Source: an uncultured Gemmiger sp. (lineage in GTDB: Bacteria; Bacillota; Clostridia; Oscillospirales; Ruminococcaceae). Taken from it: DNA of 51,808 nt. The notes under the pieces were generated by a model. It did no database searches. It was not told where the DNA came from and saw only the letters and a list, made by a program, of their open reading frames with translations. The stretch spans positions 1 to 51,808 of the forward strand of contig CANRLV010000008.1 of NCBI GenBank assembly GCA_947631565.1, in the 5' to 3' direction. The position numbers were made by a program, and so were the translations under genes. How positions within the stretch are numbered: the stretch's first letter is position 1; each line of letters begins with the position of its first letter. Shown here piece after piece: positions 31,096 through 39,836 of the stretch.

Positions 31096-33771
31096 TCAAA
31101 TCGTGAAGATAAGGCGGTTCACGCCGTCGGTACAGGTGTGCCGGTAGCTTTGAACGGCGGCCTTTACCAGCTTGACGGAAAGCTCGTCGCCCTCCCGCAT
31201 GGGGTCAAAGGCGGCGCCGCGCCAGGTGAAGTGCATCTCCAGCCGGTCCTCCTTCTCGGCGTATTCCACCGATACGTCCACCGGGAAGGATGCGCCCGGG
31301 CAGGGGATGATGCTCTGCGCCAGGATCTCCTCGTACACGCTTTGCATAGCCAGCACCCGCCTGCGGCCCAGCAGGTTCTTCTCGCCGAAGCGGCGGAGGC
31401 TCTCGGACTGGCCGATGAAGTCGTAATCCGCGGACCGGGCCGAGAGGGAGAGCGTCTTGAGCCGCTTGACAAAGACCCGGGTCCGGTCCTCACGCGGGTG
31501 GTCGAAGATCTCCTCCGGGGAGCCCTGCTCAAAGATGACGCCCTCGTCCATATAGAACACCCGGGTGGACACGTCGCGGGCAAACTGCATCTCGTGGGTG
31601 ACGATGACCATGGTCAGGCCCTCCGCCGCCAGCTGCTTCATGACGGTCAGGACCTCCCCCACCATGGTGGGGTCAAGGGCGCTGGTGGGCTCGTCAAAAA
31701 GGACCAGCTCCGGCTCCATCGCAAGGGTCCGGGCGATGGCGGCGCGCTGGCGCTGCCCGCCGGAAAGCTCGTCGGGGTAGCGGTCGGCCTTCTCCGCCAT
31801 ACCCACCATACGCAAAAGCCGCATGGCGTTTGCCGCCGCATCCCGTTCCGGCACGCCGCCCAGCAGCATGGGGCCAAGGATGATGTTCTCCATCACGGTA
31901 AGATGGCCGAACAGGTTGAAGGATTGGAACACCATGCCCATCCGCCGGCGCACCGCGCCAAGCTGCCTGGGTTTGGCTGCGGTCATCTCCTGCCCGAAAG
32001 CCACGATGCTGCCCTGTGTGGGCGTCTCCAGCCCGTTCAGGCAGCGCAGCAGCGTGCTCTTGCCGGTGCCGGAGGGGCCGATGACGGTGACCACCTCGCC
32101 GCGGCGTATCTCGGCGTTCACATCCTGCAGCGGCGTGACGTTGGGGTACGCCTTTTTCAGGTGGGATACGGTGACGAGGGGCGCGTCCGTGTCTGTGTTC
32201 TCGCCCTTGAAGCGGGCGGGGGCGGGCGGAGGGGCGGCGTCCGGCTCGCCGTAGGTCTTGCGGGGACGGCGTTTGGGGTCCAGCCGCCTTTCCGCCACGC
32301 GCAGCACCGAGGTCAGCAGCCAGGCCAGCAGGAAGTAGATCAGCGCCGACGCCAGCAGCGGGAAGAACGCCTCAAAGGTCGCGCTGCGGATCAGGTCCGT
32401 CACCCGCGTCAGGTCCTGCACCGCGATGTAGCCCACGATGGAGGTCATCTTCACCAGCGAGATGAACTCGCCCCGGTAGACGGGAAGGATGTGCCGCGCC
32501 GCCTGGGGGGCAATGATTTTGGTAAAGGTCCTGACCCGGTCGAAGCCAAGGGCCACGGCGGCCTCCCACTGGCCCCTGTCCACGGCGTCGATGCCCGTGC
32601 GCATCATCTCGGACACATAGGCCGCAAAGTTGATGGAGAAGGCCACGACGGACACCGCCACGCCGCTGATGCTCACGCCGGCGAACACGATGTAGAACAG
32701 CACCAGCAGCAGCACCAGCAGCGGCACGCCCTGGATGATGCCCACCAGACACGCCACGGCGGCGGACAGGACACGCAGGCGGCTGCGGCGCATCAGGCAC
32801 AGGCCGAAGCCCAGCACGGTGCCGAACAAAACCGAGAACAGTGAGATGATCGCCGTGACGCCGAGGCCCGACAAAATCATCTCCCAGCGGTTTTCACGGA
32901 GGAAGGTCTTTTCAAAGCTGGTCGAGAGCCGGTCAAAAAAGCCGCCGCCGGTGCGCACCGCTGCACCCGAACGGACCAGAAAGGCCGTTTCGGAGGTGTA
33001 GATGGGGTCGGAGAAGTCGATGCGCTCCTGGCGCTCCGGGGTGACGTTCAGGTTGGTCATGACGCAGTCGATGACGCCGGTCTGGGCCGCGGCGATGACG
33101 CCGTCAAAGTCATAGAGGTCAAACTCGACCCCCGCCCCCAGCCAGGATGCCAGGCGCGTGGCCATCTCGATGTCAAAGCCGCAGATGCGGTTGTCCTTGT
33201 AGTAGCTGAAGGGCTTCACGAACCCGGTGGTGCCCACCCTCAGCGTGATGATGGGGTCCTGTGGCAGAGGGATGTCGGGCATGGTCTCGTCGGCTTGGTC
33301 GATCCACCGGCGCTTCATATCGTCCAGCGTGCCGTCCGCCTTGATGGAATCCAAAAATGCGTTGATCTTCTCGCGCAGGTCGGGGATCTCCGTCTTGCGG
33401 GACACGCCGATGGCGATGTCCGTGATGTCCCCCATGGTCTCGTCAAGGATCTTGACCCCCGCAAGGCCCCCGGCTAGGGCGCAGCGGAGCATGGTGGCGT
33501 CAAAGGCGAAGGCGTCCAGCTTGCCCTGCTGCACGGCCAGATACGCGGTGGCGCTGTCGGAGTAACGGTTGACGGTCACGTTGCGGAAGCTTTTGGTCAC
33601 CGCCGTGTCGCCGGCGGAGCCCATGGCCACGCCCACGGTGCGCCCCGGCTGGTCCAGCTGTGCCAGCGACGTGATCAGGTCGTCCTTCCCGCCGCAGCCC
33701 GCCAGCAGGCAGGCAAGCAGCAGGAGCACCAGCGTCATCGCCGCCGGCTTGACAGACTGCTTTTTCATCAT
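31096..33771 (-). CDS. All-in-one polar amino-acid ABC transporter with RsbW-like C-terminus
   Basis: One 891-residue chain holds a whole importer. A lipoprotein signal ([13 protein letters not shown]) is followed by a family 3 solute-binding domain (about 40-285; [35 protein letters not shown]). A permease domain (about 300-505) has the EAA loop [20 protein letters not shown]. The ATPase (about 535-775) has Walker [13 protein letters not shown], signature LSGGQRQR and Walker [13 protein letters not shown]; it resembles GlnQ/GlnH/GlnP. The first binding-domain segment (about 30-160) looks like a partial second binding domain. The last ~120 residues resemble a degenerate RsbW-type HATPase ([29 protein letters not shown]), lacking the N-box asparagine. 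The natural substrate cannot be read. Confidence 0.88.
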   Translation of the reverse strand: MMKKQSVKPAAMTLVLLLLACLLAGCGGKDDLITSLAQLDQPGRTVGVAMGSAGDTAVTKSFRNVTVNRYSDSATAYLAVQQGKLDAFAFDATMLRCALAGGLAGVKILDETMGDITDIAIGVSRKTEIPDLREKINAFLDSIKADGTLDDMKRRWIDQADETMPDIPLPQDPIITLRVGTTGFVKPFSYYKDNRICGFDIEMATRLASWLGAGVEFDLYDFDGVIAAAQTGVIDCVMTNLNVTPERQERIDFSDPIYTSETAFLVRSGAAVRTGGGFFDRLSTSFEKTFLRENRWEMILSGLGVTAIISLFSVLFGTVLGFGLCLMRRSRLRVLSAAVACLVGIIQGVPLLVLLLVLFYIVFAGVSISGVAVSVVAFSINFAAYVSEMMRTGIDAVDRGQWEAAVALGFDRVRTFTKIIAPQAARHILPVYRGEFISLVKMTSIVGYIAVQDLTRVTDLIRSATFEAFFPLLASALIYFLLAWLLTSVLRVAERRLDPKRRPRKTYGEPDAAPPPAPARFKGENTDTDAPLVTVSHLKKAYPNVTPLQDVNAEIRRGEVVTVIGPSGTGKSTLLRCLNGLETPTQGSIVAFGQEMTAAKPRQLGAVRRRMGMVFQSFNLFGHLTVMENIILGPMLLGGVPERDAAANAMRLLRMVGMAEKADRYPDELSGGQRQRAAIARTLAMEPELVLFDEPTSALDPTMVGEVLTVMKQLAAEGLTMVIVTHEMQFARDVSTRVFYMDEGVIFEQGSPEEIFDHPREDRTRVFVKRLKTLSLSARSADYDFIGQSESLRRFGEKNLLGRRRVLAMQSVYEEILAQSIIPCPGASFPVDVSVEYAEKEDRLEMHFTWRGAAFDPMREGDELSVKLVKAAVQSYRHTCTDGVNRLIFTI

Positions 33772-33806
33772 GATGATCCCGTTCCCCTCATTTCGCCCGG
33801 TCCAGC

Positions 33807-33870
33807 GGCCCCAAGGCGCTTTGGCGCCGGCCGTGCGCGGTCACAAAGCCGGCCTGCTCCTGCGGGGCAT
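33807..33870 (-). ncRNA. Conserved structured leader element, copy B (transporter operon)
   Basis: On the minus strand, 18 nt after the -10 box, this copy repeats the element at 27658-27725. The outer GCCCC/GGGGC helix, the GCCGGC/GCCGGC helix and the GGCGC/GCGCC hairpin are all kept. The capping hairpin reads TTGTG/CACGG, with T-A in place of C-G and two wobble pairs. Confidence 0.62.
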
Positions 33871-33886
33871 GGCTTCTACATTCTAA

Positions 33887-33915
33887 ATTGTACCATCGAA
33901 CCGCCGGTGTGACAA
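33887..33915 (-). promoter_or_regulatory. Promoter of the ABC transporter-peptide 5 operon
   Basis: On the minus strand TTGTCA (33910-33915), 17 bp and TACAAT (33887-33892). Confidence 0.78.
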
Positions 33916-33951
33916 CACTTTTATCGGAAAAGCGCCAATATCCCCCATGAA

Positions 33952-33992
33952 AAAGACAGCAGACACGGTTTGCTGTGTCTGCTGTCTTTCTG
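33952..33992 (-). terminator. Terminator of the AEC transporter
   Basis: AAAGACAGCAGACAC and its complement form a perfect 15-bp stem with an 8-base loop; on the minus strand it ends in TCTTTTTC. Confidence 0.88.
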
Positions 33993-34036
33993 CCATTTCC
34001 GCCCGGCCGGCGGCGGTTTCCGATACGCCTTTTTGT

Positions 34037-34948
34037 TCACAGCAGCACGGCCAGCGCGGTGACGATGCAGACGATGCTGATCAGGATGGACAGCGAGTTG
34101 ACGGCGCTGGCCAGCCCGAAATCGCCGCCCAGGCGGGCCGTGAAGGCGGGGGCGGTGCTGGCCACCGGGCTGAAGGCCAAAATGACCAGCGCCTGCCGGT
34201 ACTCGGCCGGCCAGGGCAGGGCGAACCAGAACAGCGCCGCCGCCGCCCCCGCCAGCGCAAAGCGCAGGCCCAGCAGGCGCGCCAGCGCGCCGAGCTGGCC
34301 TTTGTCGGCGTGCAGCTCAAAGCCGACACCGATCATCAGCATGGCCAGGAAAGCATTGGCGCCGGCGATGATGTCGGCAAACTGCACGACCGGCCCCGGC
34401 AGCGGGACGTGCAGCAGGCAGAGCACCGTCATCGTTATGTAGGCGAGGAACGGCGCCGAGCTGGCCAGGGCTTTGAGGATGGGCCTGGCCGAAAAGCGCC
34501 CGCCGCCGCGGCGTACCGTGTCGGCCGCGCCGTAGGCAAGGCCCAGGCCGATGCTGCTGTTGCCGGCGTCGAACAGGCTGACCACCATCACCCCGACGGG
34601 GCCGAGAAAGCTCTGCGCAAAGGGCAGCACAAAGTTGCCGATGTTGCACCCCGCGCAGTTGAGCACGGCGAAGGCGCGCTCCTCCCGCGGGCGGCCGAGG
34701 TGGCACAAAAACGCGCACAGCATCGCCAAAAGGCCAAAGCCGAAGCCCAGCACGCAGACCAGCAGCATCGAGGCGTCCAGCTCTTGGCCGGCAAAGCTGC
34801 TGACGATGGCCGCGGTCAGCGTGATCTTGAGCACGAGCTTGCTCAAAAAATGGAAGTCCTCTTTTTTGAAAAAGCCCACGCGCCGCAGCACATAGCCGAG
34901 CACGATGACCCCGACAAAGCTGCCCGCGCGGGTCAGGATATCCAGCAT
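34037..34948 (-). CDS. AEC-family (auxin efflux carrier-like) transporter
   Basis: The 303-residue protein has about ten hydrophobic helices arranged as two five-helix halves, as in the AEC/BASS-type fold: an N-terminal half with GYVLRRVGFFKKEDFHFLSKLVLKITL and the crossover NCAGCNIGNFVLPFAQSFLGPVGV, and a C-terminal half with MLMIGVGFEL and SPVASTAPAFTARLGGD. Bacterial members export or import small carboxylates such as malate. I start at the ATG at 34948 with GGGAGGGA upstream. A perfect 12-bp palindrome (34970-34981) in its leader suggests control by a GntR-type regulator not encoded in the window. Confidence 0.87.
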   Translation of the reverse strand: MLDILTRAGSFVGVIVLGYVLRRVGFFKKEDFHFLSKLVLKITLTAAIVSSFAGQELDASMLLVCVLGFGFGLLAMLCAFLCHLGRPREERAFAVLNCAGCNIGNFVLPFAQSFLGPVGVMVVSLFDAGNSSIGLGLAYGAADTVRRGGGRFSARPILKALASSAPFLAYITMTVLCLLHVPLPGPVVQFADIIAGANAFLAMLMIGVGFELHADKGQLGALARLLGLRFALAGAAAALFWFALPWPAEYRQALVILAFSPVASTAPAFTARLGGDFGLASAVNSLSILISIVCIVTALAVLL

Positions 34949-34969
34949 CGTTCTCCCTCCCGCCAATAT

Positions 34970-34981
34970 CTTGTATACAAG
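34970..34981. promoter_or_regulatory. GntR-type operator-like palindrome
   Basis: CTTGTATACAAG is a perfect 12-bp palindrome. It resembles the TTGTATACAA boxes bound by GntR/FadR-type repressors and lies just downstream of the AEC transcription start, where binding would block transcription. Confidence 0.65.
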
Positions 34982-34992
34982 TCGGTGTCCTT

Positions 34993-35021
34993 ATTATAGC
35001 ACCCGGCGCGGCCCGCCGCAA
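34993..35021 (-). promoter_or_regulatory. Promoter of the AEC transporter gene
   Basis: On the minus strand TTGCGG (35016-35021), 17 bp and a perfect TATAAT (34993-34998). Confidence 0.75.
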
Positions 35022-35081
35022 GGGCTTTGGCGCGATGCAGCGTGCAGGCGCCGAAAACGGCGGCCCGTGCTGCGGAAACAT

Positions 35082-35111
35082 TTGACAAACCGGCCCAATT
35101 TGTGGTTAAAT
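35082..35111 (+). promoter_or_regulatory. Promoter of the parE-parC operon
   Basis: TTGACA (35082-35087), 18 bp and TTAAAT (35106-35111), 58 bases before the parE start. Confidence 0.72.
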
Positions 35112-35168
35112 ATTTGTATATGCGCAATATATAGGTACATCGCCACAACAGCAGGGGGAAAGCGCCGC

Positions 35169-37145
35169 ATGGCAAAGAAAACCGAGTACGGCAACGAGAG
35201 CATCACCGCCTTAAAGGGTGCCGACCGTGTGCGCAAGCGCCCGGCCGTCATTTTCGGTTCCGACGGCATCGAGGGCTGCACGCAGGCCATCTTTGAGATC
35301 GTATCGAACTCACTCGACGAGGCGCGCGACGGCCACGGCGACCGCATCAACGTCACGCTGCTGCCGGACCACGTCGTCGAGGTCGAGGATTTCGGCCGCG
35401 GCATCCCGGTGGACTACAACCAGCGCGAAAAGCGCTGGAACTGGGACCTCATCTTCTGCGAGCTGTACGCCGGCGGCAAGTACGGCGAGGGCGAGGGCAC
35501 CTATGACTTTTCCCTGGGCCTCAACGGTCTGGGGCTTTGCGCCACGCAGTACGCCAGCGCCTGGATGACCGCCGACATCTACCGCGACGGCTGCCACTAC
35601 CACCTCGACTTCAAGAAGGGCAAAAACGTCGGCGGGCTGCAAAAGGAGGAGTTCAAGGGCCGGCGCACCGGCAGCGTCATCCGCTGGCTGCCCGACCGTT
35701 CGGTCTTCACCGACATCGACGTCTCGCCCGACGTGTTCAAGGATATGCTCAAGCGGCAGGCGGTCGTCAACGCCGGGGTGACGCTGAGCTTTACCGACAA
35801 AAGCGGCCCCCGCCCCGAGAAGACCGACTATTACTACGAGAACGGCATCGCCGACCATGTGGCCGAGCTGGCGGGGGAGACGAGCCTGACCCCGGTGCAC
35901 GTCTGCGCCGGGTCGGCCGTCACGCGCGACCGCGACGACCAGCCTGAATACCAGCTGCGCATGAACGCGGCCTTTTGCTTCTCGAACAACGTGCAGGCGC
36001 TGGAATACTACCACAACTCGGCGTGGCTCGAGCACGGCGGCAGTCCCGACCGCGCCGTGCGCCTGGCCTTTGTAGGCCAGATCAACGCCTGGCTCAAAAA
36101 CAAGGGCCTGTACAAGAAAAACGAGAGCTCCATCACCTTTGCCGATGTGCAGGACTGCCTGGTGCTGGTGTCCTCCAACTTCTCGACCCGCACCAGCTAC
36201 GAGAACCAGACCAAAAAAGCCATCACCAACAAGGGCGTCGCGCAGGCGATGACCGAGTTTTTGAAGCACCAGCTCGAGGTCTATTTCATCGAGCACCCCG
36301 ACGAGGCTGAGAAGGCCTGCAGGCAGGTGCTCATCAACAAGCAGAGCCGCGAGCACGCCGAGAAGGCGCGCATCACCATCAAAAAGACGATGACCCAGCA
36401 GATGGACCTCGCCAACCGCGTGCAGAAGTTCGTGGACTGCCGGTCCAAGGACGCCGCCCGCCGCGAGCTCTACATCGTCGAGGGCGATTCCGCCATGGGT
36501 GCCGTCAAGCAGAGCCGCGACTCGGAATTCCAGGCCATCATGCCCATCCGCGGCAAGATTTTGAACTGTCTCAAGGTCGACTACGCCCGCATCTTCAAGA
36601 GCGACATCATCACCGACCTCATCCGCGTCATGGGCTGCGGGGTGGAGCTGGGCGGCAGCCACAACAAGGAGCTGGCCAGCTTCAATTTGGACAACCTGCG
36701 CTTTAACAAGGTGGTCATCTGCACCGACGCCGACGTCGATGGCTACCAGATCCGCACGCTCGTGCTGGCCATGCTCTACCGCCTGACGCCGACGCTCATC
36801 AACGAGGGCTACGTCTACATCGCCGAGAGCCCGCTGTACGAAATCAATACAAAAAACAAGACTTTCTTTGCCTACACCGAGCCGGAGAAGACCGACATCC
36901 TGCGCCGTATCGGCGATGAGAAATACACCATCCAGCGCTCAAAAGGTCTGGGCGAGAACGACCCCGAGATGATGTGGCTGACGACGATGAGCCCCGAGAG
37001 CCGGCGGCTGATCAAGGTCATGCCGACCGATGCCGCGCGCACGGCCGAGATGTTCGACTTGTGGCTGGGCAACAACCTGCAGGGCCGCAAGGACTATATC
37101 GCCGCCCACGGCGCCGAGTATATGGACGATCTGGATGTATCCTGA
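35169..37145 (+). CDS. parE: Type II topoisomerase subunit B, topoisomerase IV-like (ParE)
   Basis: The 658-residue ATPase subunit has the GHKL ATP site (IVSNSLDEARDGHGD, VEDFGRGIPVD, GLNGLGLCATQYAS), the transducer lysine loop (QTKKAITNKGV region), and a C-terminal TOPRIM domain (LYIVEGDSAMGAVKQSRDS, then CTDADVDGYQI). It pairs with the downstream ParC-like subunit to decatenate or relax DNA. I call it topoisomerase IV rather than gyrase because its partner lacks a canonical GyrA box; the lineage also normally has a separate gyrBA near the origin. GGGGGAAAG precedes the ATG at 35169; the longer frame upstream runs through promoters. Confidence 0.88.
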   Translation: MAKKTEYGNESITALKGADRVRKRPAVIFGSDGIEGCTQAIFEIVSNSLDEARDGHGDRINVTLLPDHVVEVEDFGRGIPVDYNQREKRWNWDLIFCELYAGGKYGEGEGTYDFSLGLNGLGLCATQYASAWMTADIYRDGCHYHLDFKKGKNVGGLQKEEFKGRRTGSVIRWLPDRSVFTDIDVSPDVFKDMLKRQAVVNAGVTLSFTDKSGPRPEKTDYYYENGIADHVAELAGETSLTPVHVCAGSAVTRDRDDQPEYQLRMNAAFCFSNNVQALEYYHNSAWLEHGGSPDRAVRLAFVGQINAWLKNKGLYKKNESSITFADVQDCLVLVSSNFSTRTSYENQTKKAITNKGVAQAMTEFLKHQLEVYFIEHPDEAEKACRQVLINKQSREHAEKARITIKKTMTQQMDLANRVQKFVDCRSKDAARRELYIVEGDSAMGAVKQSRDSEFQAIMPIRGKILNCLKVDYARIFKSDIITDLIRVMGCGVELGGSHNKELASFNLDNLRFNKVVICTDADVDGYQIRTLVLAMLYRLTPTLINEGYVYIAESPLYEINTKNKTFFAYTEPEKTDILRRIGDEKYTIQRSKGLGENDPEMMWLTTMSPESRRLIKVMPTDAARTAEMFDLWLGNNLQGRKDYIAAHGAEYMDDLDVS

Positions 37146-37187
37146 CAGAGGAGACCAGGTCCAGAGCAACAGAAAAAGGGGAACGAA

Positions 37188-39449
37188 ATGCCAAAACGTG
37201 TCCGCGTGAAAAAAACGACCCAGCCCGTCCGGCCGACCTTGGGCGCCAACGTGGAGATCGCCTCGGCCGGGCAGGTCATCGACAGCCCCATCACCGAGAC
37301 GCTGCGCGTCAACTATATGCCCTATGCGATGAGCGTCATCGTTTCGCGCGCGCTGCCGGAGATCGACGGCTTCAAGCCCGCCCACCGCAAGCTGCTGTAC
37401 ACGATGTACGGCATGGGCCTGCTCAAGGGGGCGCGCACCAAGTCGGCCAACATCGTGGGCAGCACGATGCACCTCAACCCCCACGGCGACGCCGCCATCT
37501 ACGAGACGATGGTGCGCATGGGCCGCAGCAACGAGAGCCTGCTCGTGCCCTTTGTCGACAGCAAGGGCAACTTTGGCAAGGCCTACAGCCGTGATATGGC
37601 CTATGCCGCCGCCCGCTACACCGAGGCCAAGCTCGAACCGGTGTGTGAGGAGCTGTTCCGCGACATTGATAAGGACACGGTGGATTTTGTGCCCAACTAT
37701 GACGGCACCACCACCGAGCCGACGCTGCTGCCGGTCACCTTCCCGACCATTCTGGCCAACAATACCCTGGGCATCGCCGTCGGTATGGCGTCCAACATCT
37801 GCTCGTTCAATCTGCGCGAGCTGTGCGCCGCTACCGTCGCCCTGATGAAGGACGAAAACGCCGACCTCAAGGAAATACTGCCGGCGCCGGATTTCGTCGG
37901 CGGCGGGTCCATTTTGTACGATGCGGCCGAGATGGAGAGCGTGCTCGAGACCGGGCGCGGCAGCGTGCGCGTACGCGCCAAGTGGAGCTACGACAAGGCC
38001 AACAACTGCATCGACATCCGCGAGATACCCCCCACCACCACGGTGGAGGCCATCATGGACAAGATCACCGAGCTGGCCAAGGCCGGCAAGGCGCGCGAGA
38101 TCAACGATATGCGCGACGAGACCGACCTGAACGGCCTCAAGCTGACCATCGACCTCAAGCGCGGGCAGGACCCTGACAGGCTGATGGCACGCCTGTTCAG
38201 GACGACGCCGCTGGAGGACAGCTTTGCCTGCAACTTCAACCTGTTGATCGGCGGGCAGCCGCAGGTGCTGGGCGTGCGGCAGATCCTGACCGAGTGGACG
38301 GCCTTCCGCGTCGAGTGCGTGCGCCGCCGCGTGTATTTTGATCTGCAGGGCAAGGAGAAGCGCCTGCATTTGCTGGAGGGGCTCGAGGCCATCCTGCTCG
38401 ACATCGACAAGGCCATCGCCATCGTGCGCGAGACCGAGGAGGAGGCCGAGGTCGTGCCCAACCTGATGATCGGGTTCGGCATCGACGAGGCGCAGGCCGA
38501 GTATGTGGCCGAGATACGCTTGCGCCACCTCAACCGCGAGTATATCTTAAAGCGCACGGCGGAGATCGAAGAGCTCAAAAAGGACATTGAAGACCTGAGG
38601 GATACGCTTGACCGCCCCGCCCGCGTGCGGCGCATCATCATGGCCGAGCTTGAGGCTGTGGCGCAAAAGTACGGCAAACCGCGCAAGAGCGAGATCCTGT
38701 ACGATGCTGCCGTGGCCGACGATGAGGAGGAGAGCGCCGCCCCGGCGCCCGATTACGCGGTGACGCTGTTCTTTACGCGCGACGGCTACTTCAAAAAGAT
38801 CACGCCGCAGAGCCTGCGGATGTCGGGCGAGCAGAAGCTGAAAGACGGCGATGAGCTGATCTTCACCGCCGAGGCCACCAACAACACCGAGCTGCTGTTC
38901 TTCACCAACCACTGCCAGGTCTACAAGGCGCGCGTGGCCGATTTTGCCGACGGCAAGGCGAGCGTTCTGGGCGACTATGTGGCCAGCACCCTGGGCATGG
39001 AGGAGGGCGAGACGCCCGTTGCCATGGTGCCCACCGCCGACTATAAGGGCCATGTTCTGTTCTTCTTCCAGAACGGCAAGTGCGCCAAGGTGCCGCTGGC
39101 AAGCTACCAGACCAAGCAGAACCGCCGCAAGCTGCTCAAGGCCTACAGCGACAAGGCCGAGCTGGCGGCCCTGCTGGCCATGACCGAGGAGCAGGAGCTG
39201 GCCATCTTTACCAGGGCATCGGCCGGCGACCGCCTGCTTCTGGCCGGCAGCGCGCTGATCCCGGCCAAGACCACGCGCGACACCGCCGGCGTCAACGTCA
39301 TCACGCTCAAGCGCGGCGCGCGCATCGCGCGCGTTGTGCCGGCGGCGGGACTGGAGCTTTCCGACGAGCACCGCTACCGCGTGCGCAAGCTGCCGGCCAT
39401 GGGCGCCCTGCTCAAGGCCGAGGACACCGCCGAGCAGATGACGCTGTAA
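37188..39449 (+). CDS. parC: Type II topoisomerase subunit A, topoisomerase IV-like (ParC)
   Basis: The 753-residue breakage-reunion subunit has the winged-helix region FKPAHRKLLYTMYGMGL and the catalytic tyrosine Y144 in AARYTEAKLEP. A long coiled coil follows, then the C-terminal beta-pinwheel (about 520-745). No QRRGGKG-type GyrA box is present; the nearest stretch is QTKQNRRKLLKAY, arguing for a decatenase. At the quinolone site NPHGDAAIYETM, positions equivalent to E. coli GyrA S83 and D87 are Ala102 and Glu106, which would weaken the water-metal bridge used by fluoroquinolones. It lies 42 bases after parE with AAAAAGGGG upstream. Confidence 0.9.
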   Translation: MPKRVRVKKTTQPVRPTLGANVEIASAGQVIDSPITETLRVNYMPYAMSVIVSRALPEIDGFKPAHRKLLYTMYGMGLLKGARTKSANIVGSTMHLNPHGDAAIYETMVRMGRSNESLLVPFVDSKGNFGKAYSRDMAYAAARYTEAKLEPVCEELFRDIDKDTVDFVPNYDGTTTEPTLLPVTFPTILANNTLGIAVGMASNICSFNLRELCAATVALMKDENADLKEILPAPDFVGGGSILYDAAEMESVLETGRGSVRVRAKWSYDKANNCIDIREIPPTTTVEAIMDKITELAKAGKAREINDMRDETDLNGLKLTIDLKRGQDPDRLMARLFRTTPLEDSFACNFNLLIGGQPQVLGVRQILTEWTAFRVECVRRRVYFDLQGKEKRLHLLEGLEAILLDIDKAIAIVRETEEEAEVVPNLMIGFGIDEAQAEYVAEIRLRHLNREYILKRTAEIEELKKDIEDLRDTLDRPARVRRIIMAELEAVAQKYGKPRKSEILYDAAVADDEEESAAPAPDYAVTLFFTRDGYFKKITPQSLRMSGEQKLKDGDELIFTAEATNNTELLFFTNHCQVYKARVADFADGKASVLGDYVASTLGMEEGETPVAMVPTADYKGHVLFFFQNGKCAKVPLASYQTKQNRRKLLKAYSDKAELAALLAMTEEQELAIFTRASAGDRLLLAGSALIPAKTTRDTAGVNVITLKRGARIARVVPAAGLELSDEHRYRVRKLPAMGALLKAEDTAEQMTL

Positions 39450-39458
39450 AAATAATCC

Positions 39459-39487
39459 TTGCAATTTTGCGCGGCGTGTGGTATAGT
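39459..39487 (+). promoter_or_regulatory. Promoter of secG
   Basis: TTGCAA (39459-39464), 17 bp and TATAGT (39482-39487), 34 bases before the secG ATG. Confidence 0.82.
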
Positions 39488-39521
39488 AACACTTGCACTA
39501 TGAAAAGGGAGGGCTATCTCC

Positions 39522-39767
39522 ATGAGCCTGTATGAATATATCCTGGGCGGCGTTCTCATCGTGGCCGCGCTGCTGATCATCGCTTTCACGCTGCTGCAGC
39601 AGCAGCGCGGGCAGGGCCTGTCCGCCGCCATCATGGGCGACAACAGCCTGATGGCCGCCGGGCGTGAGCGCTCCAACGAGGCAAAGCTCGCCACCGCCAC
39701 CAAGGTGTTGGGCGCGGTGCTGTTCGTGGTCACGTTGGTGCTGTGCGTGCTTGCCGCCCGCCTGTGA
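39522..39767 (+). CDS. secG: Preprotein translocase subunit SecG
   Basis: The 81-residue protein has two hydrophobic helices (about 5-25 and 56-78) joined by the conserved cytoplasmic loop LQQQRGQGLSAAIMGDNSLM, which is the SecG signature. SecG assists SecYE-mediated protein export. AAAGGGAGG precedes the ATG. It has its own promoter and a terminator before rnr; the secG-rnr order is common in Firmicutes, where smpB and ssrA often follow, and here those genes are close by on the opposite strand. Confidence 0.94.
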   Translation: MSLYEYILGGVLIVAALLIIAFTLLQQQRGQGLSAAIMGDNSLMAAGRERSNEAKLATATKVLGAVLFVVTLVLCVLAARL

Positions 39768-39787
39768 TTTGATTTTGACCGAACCGA

Positions 39788-39815
39788 GCGACCTGCCGGC
39801 AGGCAGGTCGCTTTT
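39788..39815 (+). terminator. Terminator between secG and rnr
   Basis: GCGACCTGCC and GGCAGGTCGC form a perfect 10-bp stem with a 4-base loop, followed by TTTTG. Read-through would supply rnr, which has no clear promoter of its own. Confidence 0.85.
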
Positions 39816-39836
39816 GTGTGTGATTGGGGAGACAAG

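Noticed and set aside
35169-39449. Calling this pair gyrB-gyrA.
   Set aside because: The A subunit lacks a canonical QRRGGKG GyrA box and the pair is not next to dnaA/dnaN/recF, so topoisomerase IV fits better, though not with certainty.
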